The notes under the pieces were generated by a model, which saw only the letters and a list, made by a program, of their open reading frames with translations, made no database searches and had not been told where the DNA came from. From contig NC_080569.1 of assembly GCF_030253575.1 (NCBI RefSeq), forward strand, positions 1,198,001-1,262,000: a stretch of DNA of 64,000 nucleotides. The letters are read 5' to 3'. The translations under genes were made by a program, and so were the position numbers. Shown here piece by piece: positions 50,166 through 59,263 of the stretch. How positions within the stretch are numbered: the stretch's first letter is position 1; each line of letters opens with the position of its first letter. The stretch is from Rhododendron vialii (taxonomy: Eukaryota; Streptophyta; Magnoliopsida; Ericales; Ericaceae).

Positions 50166-50388
50166 TAGGGTTGTAAATGAATCGAGCAGTTCGCAAGCTC
50201 GGCTTGGCTAATTAAGTAAATGAGCCAAGCTTGAGCTCGAGTTTTCGGCTTGTTCGACAAAAATTTAGCTCATTAAAGGAGACTCGATTCAATTAAAGAG
50301 ACTTGTTTAGTAAATGATTAAGCTTGGCTCGACAAGAGGTCGGTTCATTAAGGCTCGAGCTTAAGTTTTTGGCTCGTTTACAACCCTA
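50166..50388. mobile_element. Non-autonomous hAT-type element upstream of p23, 223 bp
   Basis: The ends TAGGGTTGTAAATGA and CGTTTACAACCCTA are inverted. Flanking octamers TCTGCAAG and CCTGCAAG differ by one base. The interior repeats GCTCGAG, GGCTTG and GGCTCG motifs in both orientations. It is non-coding. Confidence 0.85.
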
Positions 50389-50552
50389 CCTGCAAGTGGC
50401 CGGTGGAATGAGACCTCTAAGATTAAATGAGACGGGCGTAAGGTGATCTGGACGCCTAAATTATTTGAAGGGAAAAAAAAAAAAAAAAAGGTCAGTACCT
50501 CTCAGGATTTTGCTACGTTATCCGTAATGCAACTTCAGAGTCCGAAAAATAT

Positions 50553-50656
50553 CTAGTTTGGGCAATTGGGCCAAACTTTGACCCAAGTCGTATGAATTAC
50601 GGGTCTAGTTTGGGCAATTGGGCCAAACTTTGACCCAAGTCGTATGAATTACGGGC
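50553..50656. repeat. 52-bp tandem duplication in the p23 promoter
   Basis: Two copies (50553-50604 and 50605-50656) differ only at the last base. Each holds GGGCAATTGGGCC and GACCCAAGTCGTATG. They lie about 300 bases upstream of the p23 start, just before a GGGCCCA (site II/TCP-type) motif at 50662. Confidence 0.93.
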
Positions 50657-50959
50657 TTTGCGGGCCCATCAGCTATTCTGTCACCTACCCTACCGTACCC
50701 GAAAATCCAGACCGTTGATCAATCACCGTTAACCCGTTGGGCTTGTTTACACCATCCGATGTCCCGAATCGTCAACGCTTTTGTGCAAAACGCGTCCGAG
50801 CGATTACACCCAAGGAATTCACTCTGAGGTTTAAAAGCAGTATTAAAGTAGAGAGAGAGAGAGGCTCTCACTTTCTCATCCTGCTACTCCTCGCTGTTCA
50901 GTATCTAGGGTTTTGCATTCTCTCTTTCCCCTTCGGTAGTCGACAGTACAAGGAGAAAG

Positions 50960-53900
50960 ATGAGGTACTCTCTCTCTCTCTCTCATCTTCTCTCCCCTCT
51001 CCGATTCTGAATCTCGGGCCCATCGGATCGGTTGTGTTACGATCTCTGTACTTTTGTCTAATCGTTTGCTTTGATTACTCTACTGAGTTCTTGCTTTATT
51101 TTGTTGCGATTAGGTCTCGATAGGTCTGTGCTTGTCAATGTGTGTTTAATTCTCGTGCTTTTCCCAGTCTTTTTATCTATTTTTATGTTGAAATTTTTGA
51201 GCAAAGAACAGCAGCGAACTTGTACAGTAGCGGTATATAGACTCAGTGACGACATAGAGGGATTCTGTTGTACTGTTATGTGAGCGTGATATTCTTCGCT
51301 CTTTTTGCGAGCTAGTAGTGAAAAGTATAATAACCAGTGTTTTAAAACTCGCTGCTCAGTAGTCGCTCGTCCAGGCACCTTGGAGCGAGTACTCCGTTAG
51401 TCGGCAAGTAATCCGCGAGTAATGCCCACTGAGTAGGGATTAGTCGCCTCGGCAAGGCACCTTGGAGTGAGTACTCGGCGAGGAATACCTTGTTTTAGAA
51501 TACTGATAATAACTTGGCAATCTTTATTTTCACACGTTATCTGGGTGCCAATTGCTTTTAAGCAGTTGTTAATAGCATCAATGTTTTGCATGAAATTATT
51601 GTTCGGTTTTCCGTTATTATTATTTAGGGAAGTGCTGAAAAATTCTGAATCTGAAAGAACACCCCAACAACACACCCCCCCGCCGCGCCGCCCCCCCCCC
51701 CCCCCCTGGTTATATATGCTTTTTCTCATGTTGACATTCTTCAGAAGAAAGAGGTTTGATGTAGTGATTTGGGATTATGGTAGCAGCGCTTTTAATTGGT
51801 TTGTTTAGTGAGATCTCAAAACATGGTTTTCTGAGGTCCGCAAAGATTGCTAGTGGACATTTAACCAGTTTTTGCCAGGAGAGGAGGCTGGCGGTTGAAA
51901 AGATGAATGAAAAGTTTTTTGTGGGTTTCTGGAGTTTTTGGTGGAGTTCTATCACAATGTTCTGTACGATTTGAAATTTATATTAGAATGGGATATCCGG
52001 GTAAGATTCCTTGTTGTTGGTCAGTGACTCACAGAACTGATGAAGTTCAGTTTACAGTTTAATACCCCATGACATGGAATATTCCATGAGTTGATATTGT
52101 GATTTTGATTCAGTTAAATGTGTCGTTTGGTTAGCCTACTTCATGAACTACCCCTCCACGCTCTCTCTTCTCGTTACCTCCCTTGGTTGCCTGGTTGAAC
52201 GTGTTGGATATCATCATGCTAAATTTCAAGTTCGTGCAGCGTACTCTGCATGTATGTTGGCGGTCCCACAGAAGCTAAGAAACTGTGTTTCCCTTTACTT
52301 CTTTTTCTTGATGGAAACTAAACATAAAAACTGGGTCTTTATGTTTGATCATGTGAAGATGTCTTTGTTACCTTTTGTACTAATACATTTATTTTTTCAG
52401 CCGACATCCCGAGATTAAGTGGGCTCAGAGGCTCGACAAGGTCTTTATCACAGTTCTATTGCCAGATGCAAAAGATGCTAAGGTTAATCTTGGGCCTGAT
52501 GGAAGTTTTACGTTCACTGCTTGTGCTGGTGCAGAAAACCATCCTTATGAAGTGAAGTTGGACCTTTTTGACAAAGTTAATGTTGAGGTGAGGCCAGAAT
52601 TGATACTCCTTGGGTTCTTATTGAATCCTCACAACGAGTTAGATGTAATTATTTTCTGGTTTGTTTTTTACTGTGGCTGATACTCTATCTTCTCTTCTCT
52701 GCAGGAAAGCAAAATAAATGTAGGCGTGAGGAGTATTTTTTGTGTATTGGAGAAAGCAGAGGAGAAATGGTGGAAGAAACTACTGAAGGGAGATGACAAA
52801 GCACCTCACTATGTGAAAGTAGATTGGGACAAATGGGCGGATGAAGATGATGATGCCGGTATTCTGCTCGCCAGTTTGCTCTTCATTTCATCAAATTCTT
52901 CTGCATGATATTGAATGTCTTCATTTGTTGTAAGTTCGAAATTTGAAATTAAATCTACTTGTCTCTCTTACAGCTCCTGCCGACCTGGATATGGGAGGAA
53001 TGGATTTCTCGGTAAGGATATATCAGCTTTTGGCCTCATATTTGAATTTTTTTACAGCCGTTACTTGTATGCTTATTTTCTTTTTTCTGACGCTTCTACA
53101 GAAATTCGGTGATATGGGAGGCATGGGTGGCATGGGTGGAATGGGTGGTATGGGAGGAATGGGTGGCATGGGAGGCATGGGTGACATGATGGGTGGCATG
53201 GGAGGTATGGGTGGCATGGGTGACATGATGGGAGGCATGGGTGGCATGGGAGCAATGGGTGACATGATGAAAGGCATGGATTTCTCGGTAAGATAGAGCA
53301 GCTTTTGGTCCTGGATTCGGAATTTCTTCTGGTTGTTTGTTCTGATTGTTTGCTTACTGATGCATTGCAGAAATTTGGCGGCATGGGTGGAATGGGCGAT
53401 GACCTTGATGATAGCGATGATGGTATGGACCTTTAGAACAGTTTGTTATTTTGGCATACACAACAAGCATTGCATATGTTGAGAAAATGTTGTGCTCGTA
53501 TTTTGGTCTTAGTGGTGCAAAGAGTTTGGTTGCTACTTTCCTGTAAATGCATGTCCAACACATCTTAAATGTGTATGGTGACATGCTGACATACTCCCAT
53601 AGGCATCTTAAATGTGTATGCGTATATCATACGCATTTCAATAGTTCCTCCTCCCATACTTTTTTAAATTGTAATGCATGATCGTTGATATTGTGTACGG
53701 TTGTTTGAAGTTCAATTTGCAACTAGTTTGTAATCAAAGGGATGGACTTAAATTATAACTCTCCAAGTCTCAACTAAACACTTCTTAAGAACATAGGCCA
53801 TTGGTTTTCCGGCAGTAAGGGTTCGATAGGGCTTCTGATTTTCCATACATCTCTTATTTGGGCTGCGGAACAAGGCCAGACTATTTTCCATTTTGAGAAA

Positions 53901-54613
53901 AATAGTGCCACCTAGAGGTAGTAGTAATGCATTTAGTGTTTGTGACCAGGGTTCTTCAACCAAGGACCAACAAATTATTTTCCCTCTGGGTAAGAGGTGA
54001 AATGACTTCATGTGTTTTTGTGTTATTTTGGCATTCTGGTAAAGATTGGACCTATATGGGTAACTTTGCCATCTCTCGTTTGACTTGATCCCATCTTAAA
54101 CCAATCAGTGTTTAAGATTGGATAGCCTTAGTCATTCCACTTATCGCCTCCTAGTTCGAATGACAAATGTGGGACATTTGTCCAGAGATATATTTTTTTA
54201 CTACTCGTTCTGGTTGATTTTAGAAACCTTTCTGGTTACTTTATGCTGATCAAGTTGGCTCAACCGCTAGGGGTGTCAACTGTGACTATTTGTTTGGATC
54301 CAGCTAACATGCACTTAATAATAGTTTGTATCAAGCTTAAAACCAAACCTCATACGGTCTGGTTTGGATCCAGCAAACATGCATTATTATAAGCTCTCAG
54401 CTTTGATCTGACCCATTGTCATGACAAAATTATCACTGGTTTATTTTTGTTTGGAGTTGGTCTTATTTTATGTAATGACTTCCATTTCGTTGGCTTGTAG
54501 AGGGTGAAATATCAAAGGCAGAGGATGACGATGCGGGGAAGGCAGGAGGGTCATCAAAAACAGAAGAGCTCGAAGGCAGGAAGGCGGAAGGAGGAGCTCC
54601 AGAGGGAAAATGA
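50960..54613 (+). CDS. p23: HSP90 co-chaperone p23, complete, 7 exons
   Basis: Exons are 50960-50964, 52401-52587, 52705-52858, 52974-53011, 53102-53287, 53371-53422 and 54501-54613, GT-AG throughout, giving 244 aa (Arabidopsis p23-1 about 241). The CS domain (residues 3 to about 95) begins RHPEIKWAQR and includes ESKINVGVRSIFCVLEKAEE and PHYVKVDWDKW. It is followed by an acidic stretch and about 60 residues of Met-Gly-Gly repeats (exon 5), then KFGDMGGMG-like echoes and an acidic/Lys-rich tail. p23 binds ATP-bound HSP90 in the cytosol and nucleus. The first coding exon supplies only ATGAG, completed by C CGA of exon 2 as Met-Ser-Arg, which is the known p23 start. Intron 1 holds a hAT-type MITE and a C-tract. 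Confidence 0.94.
51335..51505. mobile_element. Non-autonomous hAT-type element in p23 intron 1, 171 bp
   Basis: The ends CAGTGTTTTAAAAC and GTTTTAGAATACTG are inverted with few mismatches. The perfect 8-bp duplication ATAATAAC lies at 51327-51334 and 51506-51513. The interior repeats CACCTTGGAG(C/T)GAGTACTC and other CGAGTA motifs. It is non-coding. Confidence 0.92.
51672..51706. repeat. C-tract in p23 intron 1
   Basis: A C-rich run (CCCCCCCGCCGCGCCG and then about 17 C) lies in the first intron. It is a low-complexity site prone to length error. Confidence 0.85.
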
Positions 54614-55225
54614 GCAGTAGTTGAAGGTGTTAAGGGATTAATACCTTTAGCCGTGTGTTAAGAGGGTAAAAGTTTCTTCTCCATACGACTTGGTGAAAGC
54701 ATGACTTTATAAACTGAGTATCATTTTGGCCCGAACAATGGCTTCTGTCGTTGGAGAGGTATCAACTATTTTTCCTTGTAATAGACTTGAATTTGGTGGT
54801 TGTATTCTGTTTGAGGTTTGGCGGATGATAATCTGATAGCTAGCAGATGGTCTCTAGATTTACATAACAGATTTCTTTCAACTTCATATATCTGCTGTCC
54901 CGTTTTGTTTTGTGTCTTTTTCTTTCTCGTTTGTTTTGTTGCAACCACCGCCGGTCTGCCAACCTGCAACCGTCCTCTTTGGCGGTGGATGGAATGGTAG
55001 GGGAAAAAGAAGAATGGGAGCAATTGGCGAGATTTCATGTGTTTGATATCAATATTCTGTCAATTTGGGGATATTTTCATGATTTAACTGCCATGGAACT
55101 AATAGTTTTGAAGTTTAAAAAACCGTGGTGATATTTTCAAATTTTAAAGAAAAAGGAGAACTATATGGAGGAACTTTTTCTGAGAAATTGTCAGTATTCT
55201 GGAATTTCAGAAAACATTTTCTTCA
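54614..55225. other. p23 3' untranslated region and spacer
   Basis: The first few hundred bases are the p23 3' UTR. Short frames at 54766-55131 overlap on both strands and resemble nothing known. No other feature was seen. Confidence 0.5.
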
Positions 55226-55717
55226 GACACTTGGGCTCAGTTTGTTTCTACGTAAAATATTTGTTTGTTTCGACGTAAAATATTTTCCTCAAAAATAATT
55301 TACCTATTTTTAGGTGTTGGGTTAGACAAAGAATAAGGAAAATATTTTTCGGTGTAAAACAAAATCCACCATTTGGTGTAAAATGACTTGTGTTGGAAAT
55401 GGCGGTAAGTTATTTTCCAAAACCTTTGTCTTGACTTGAATTTCTTAACTTATCTGTTTCCAGTAGCTATTTCCCCGATAGTTCACTAACAGGAGGAACA
55501 AAACACACACTCTCTCTCTCTCTCTCTTCAAAGTTTTACCTAGAAACTCTATTCTTCTCTCTACAATTGTGATTAGTCAAAATGTTTATACACATATTTT
55601 GAACTGCAACCAAACAACGAAAAACACAAATGAAAACAAACATTTTACGCGTGATCATTTTACATAAAAAAATATTTTCCGTCCAAAACTATTTTACATC
55701 GAAACAAACGGAGCCCA
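55226..55717. mobile_element. Inverted-repeat DNA element, about 490 bp
   Basis: CTTGGGCTCAGTTTGTTTC at the left and GAAACAAACGGAGCCCAAG at the right are inverted with one mismatch. Complementarity continues through ACGTAAAATATTTTCC-type sequence for about 55-80 bases. A CT tract lies at 55509-55527. No transposase frame or clear target duplication was seen, so the superfamily is open. Confidence 0.75.
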
Positions 55718-56389
55718 AGTCAAACAAAACTTTAGCTCCGCAAACTAATGCCAATGAAAAAAGATGCCACATATTACATACCTGCTTGTAATTGAAAGGG
55801 CTTATGGTCATTATTCTATTAAACAATGAAAAATGATGTCATTATCTTTTTGTATTCGACATTTTAATTTTAACAGCAAACAAGATTCTCCCTCCCTCCC
55901 TCCCTCCCTCCCAGGTATATATACTTCTCCTCCAACAAAGGATCCAGACCAAAACCTTGAGCGAAATTCCTCATTTCCGTTTGTTTTGTCCAGACCAAAA
56001 CCTTGTAATTGTAAAATTCCATATCCAGAAAGCAAGAAAAATAAAAGGAGAAAGGTGACGCACGCACGAATACACAATCATGGACAGTAATTTTCTGTTC
56101 TATATTCTCAATACAGAAGTAATGGGAATGAATATAAAAAAAAGAAGGCCAAACGAAGAACTGCTCAGGTCCTTCTCAAAATTCATTGACTACTCAAAAT
56201 AAAAGCTTAAATGCTTTAAGTCAGAATATCATTAGAACAACTCATAATAATGTCTTAGCCATGCCTCTGTATCTTATAACTCAAACATCAAAAGAAAATG
56301 TCGCCCACTCGTGCACGACGGGGATATAAAATGCCATTCAAAACTAGCAAAGCCCCCCTTGAGTTGTTCGGCACCTCAGCTTTATATCA

Positions 56390-56751
56390 TCATCTCCCAC
56401 GCCCACTACCTGCCACCAGCTCAAACACAGCAATTCAATTTTATGTTCAGGGAAGAAAATCACATGAATCGGAAAGCATGGTGCTGGGAAAAAGCCTATT
56501 ATAATGCACTTAGTTTTCAGTTCAGACGCCATAGAATGCAGTTCTAACTAATGGCCATCAATTCAAAGTTGCGATTGCAAGTTTTTACCTCTGTTTCCAC
56601 CAGTCCTCCCACCAGGTCCAGCCCTACCTCGACCTCCATCTGCACCTCTGTCATCTAGGCCGCGACCAATGCCTTTTCAAGGGACGCCCACTGGTGCCAT
56701 CCTCGCGGCCTCTTCCTCTTCCACGCCCCGCGACTCCAGGTGGCCTCCTAT
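56390..56751 (-). pseudogene. LSM4: Orphan 3' exons of LSM4, frameshifted
   Basis: Two exons on the minus strand, 56589-56751 and 56390-56409, have GT-AG borders. They encode the Arg-Gly-rich tail of the spliceosomal/decapping subunit LSM4: DRRPPGVARGRGRGRE, then KGIGRGLDD, GGRGRAGPGGRTGGNRG and finally GSGRGR with TGA at 56392-56390. A single extra base near 56690 (in CCCTTGAAAAGGC, minus strand) breaks the frame between the two halves. The exons for the Sm fold were not found in the 2 kb to the right before PMS1. So this is a truncated genomic copy, or a gene whose 5' exons lie unusually far away plus a sequence error. Retained introns argue against a processed copy. Confidence 0.8.
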
Positions 56752-57822
56752 CTAAAGTGCCAATCATTATCTCGTGATTATTTTATTCAAGCAAGTTAGA
56801 GAGAACTTAATTTATAGAGACTTAAAGTCCACCACGCAAAAGAACAAGAACAAGTCCAAAATTATACTAGTACTAAACTGCAGGAACGAACAATAGGACA
56901 GGGAAGACATGCATATTTACTGGACTAACGCTATTAAATGAACAAATTGGGAACAAGAGTACAAAACATTTTCAAACAAAACTAGAGTAGATAAATGCTG
57001 GTAAACACTAGCCTATACGAGGACCAATGTGCAGACCATATTTGTGGAAAACAGTGAGCTGCTGCAATCTCACATCAAAATTTTAAGAAGCCAGAAAAGA
57101 AAGAAAAAGCCATTGCACCGTTTTAGTGACAAATTCGGTACCATGTCCAAAACGGTATTCAGAACCTTGGTTGCACCGCAGATATTGTTTGATGCGGCGT
57201 CGCTCTCCTCCGAGTGGTTATTTGTTTGGCTGTGGGATGAGGTTTTGTTTGACTGTGGGCGGTTGAACAATTATCGGTGGGCTTCCAATCGGTTTCGGGC
57301 CTTTTGTGTAGATGAATGTAGTTTAGATCTAGTTGTATCATACTTGTATGTCTTCAGAATTTCCGCTGTTTCTGGATTTGGGAAAGAAGTGCGGAAGAGG
57401 CTTATAAGTTCGGTGGATTCTTTTATTTTAGCAAGTTTTTCTTCCATTAACCATGGTTGCGGTGTGGATCTGCATTTTCACTATCTACTCTACGCTGTAG
57501 TTGGCTTATCGGCCATCTAATTGCATACGGCTCTACCATGCACATAGTGCAATCTTCCGCAAGTGCAGTCGCACTAGGTTGGCATCGGTCAGTTTCTGTG
57601 GGAAGCATCGTCAATTGTGAAACTACCGTGACAGCTGGACATCGACAAGTAGCATAAGCGGCACCGTCTGATCATTTTATCGCTAGACTCGAATTCTTCA
57701 TTTGATTGGATGTGTTATTTGTCTCCCTGTGTATAATAGGTCTTTGTAACAGTTGTATTAGTTGAACACGGTAGGCTGTAATCATCATATTCATCAATGC
57801 ATTTCAAACATGTTTCAAAAAA
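56752..57822. other. Spacer with an unrecognised 163-codon open frame
   Basis: An open frame at 57029-57520 (plus) encodes 163 residues including WLFVWLWDEVLFDCGRLNNY. I recognise no domain, and a second frame continues openly to 57657. It could be a remnant of a mobile element or chance. No gene is called. Expected LSM4 upstream exons were searched for here on the minus strand and not found. Confidence 0.35.
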
Positions 57823-57958
57823 AAGGATGTTAATGCCAAAACTATTTTTGTTTGTGCTAAAATTGTAGTGCATAAAACCCTTGTACCATGTGGAATGTAC
57901 AAGGCAAAATCCACAGTTTTGGCACAAACAAAAATAATTTTGGCATTATCATTTTCCT
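57823..57958. mobile_element. Short foldback MITE, about 136 bp
   Basis: AATGCCAAAACTATTTTTGT at the left pairs with ACAAAAATAATTTTGGCATT at the right. Complementarity extends about 60 bases per arm toward a loop near 57888-57895. It is non-coding. Target duplication was not identified. Confidence 0.75.
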
Positions 57959-58888
57959 TCTTTAAAAGATGAGTTTAAATTCTTTCGACGTTGGTAGATG
58001 GGTTTTTCACCGATGTCATTATGTGTCTCACTGCGCGTTTATCGTTGTAATAAGAACTGTTCATATTACAACAATAAATGTACGGTAGACCACAGTGACG
58101 GTGGTGGAAACTGTTTAAATTACAATTTAAGTTGAACAATAGTACAACTACGCCCGATTTACACACACATGTAGCATGGTTGTAAGTTGAATTCTTATCA
58201 GTCAATTTTTTATTTTTTTTTGGTTTAGTAGTTGTGTTTATTAACTGTTAAGTAGTAATTTGAAATGCATTGCACCAAAATGTAAACCATATACGTTGTT
58301 TTCCATATATTCTAACCGCAGTGGGTACCTATTAAGGAACCGCATACCCGTGTGGTACAAATATTTGTGCCTGTGATCCATAAGTGCTTCCTAAGTTACT
58401 AGCTTTCCAGTAATTAATGAGTTTCAAAGGAATCCCAAAACATCTGACCTCCGATTTCAAGAACCCCCATCAAGTTTTCACTCCTGAATGGGATTCGATT
58501 CACGCGACGGATAATTTTCTTGTTTCAAACCGAAGCTAGAAAGATTCGTATAACAAAGAAAAGCCAGATGCTAGCACCAAATGGAGCAAATCTTTGCAAA
58601 CGAACTTAATAGAGGCGTCATTGCTTCTGGTTTAAATAAAGTAAGGCAATCGAGTTGAAAAGTGTTTGCCATCAATCGTAGCTTCTTCCGGGGCCTAAAA
58701 TCTCCTTTTGAGGAAGCAGGATTTCATACCTGGATAGCTTAGAGAGAAGGATTTCTTACTTACACTGGATAGCTCAGCATTCCAGTCCAAAGTCAATGAA
58801 TACATCAGGTCTTCGGGCAGCAAGTGCCTTGAATTTACAAAGAGTCAAAAATTAAGATAAAAAGATGGTAGGCACTGAATGCGTACGA
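57959..58888. other. Spacer and PMS1 3' untranslated region
   Basis: No gene was seen. The right-hand part should be the PMS1 3' UTR. Confidence 0.45.
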
Positions 58889-59205
58889 TCAGGCTGTCCA
58901 GAAATCTTTAACATCATTGTCCTCATCGAACTGTCTGAGAGTTGTTAAGTCAACCAAGTGACGCATCGTTGGTCTGCCATGTGGACAATTCCATGGAGAG
59001 TTGAGACCCATCAGATGTTCAAGGATCTGAAAGAATCAAACGCAGCAGAAAATATGAGCATCACCAACCCATTCCACATTCAAGGTAGTGAGATATCATT
59101 CTACAAGTTTTGAATTGGAGAGTCGGATCACAACTACGAAGCATAGTGTTTTTCATTTTGGTCCAAAAGTACATTAATTTATTGCAACCTTATCCAAAAT
59201 CAAAC

Positions 59206-59263
<58 letters not shown>

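Larger units (their letters stand above)
38521..50552. other. Twelve-kilobase gene-free region rich in small repeats
   Basis: No protein or RNA gene is supported. Individual elements are listed separately. Near 39406-39452 there is a direct repeat of AAAAGCTTTTGTCCTCGAGAC, cut to two copies 24 bases apart. Elsewhere the DNA is AT-rich with scattered microsatellites. Open frames reach at most 131 codons and those tested are explained by repeats. Confidence 0.6.

Noticed and set aside
53023-53384. Pro-rich minus-strand frames opposite p23
   Set aside because: They are the antisense reading of the Met-Gly-Gly repeat exon.
54271-54420. TAGGGGTGTCAA start and a repeated TTTGGATCCAGC-AACATGCA segment in p23 intron 6
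   Set aside because: It looks like one hAT-type end, but no matching right end or target duplication was found.
57114-57179. Direct repeat TTGCACCG around a 50-bp segment ending like a hAT terminus (CAGAACCTTGG)
   Set aside because: The other end does not match as an inverted repeat and the segment is very short, so it is at best a deletion remnant.
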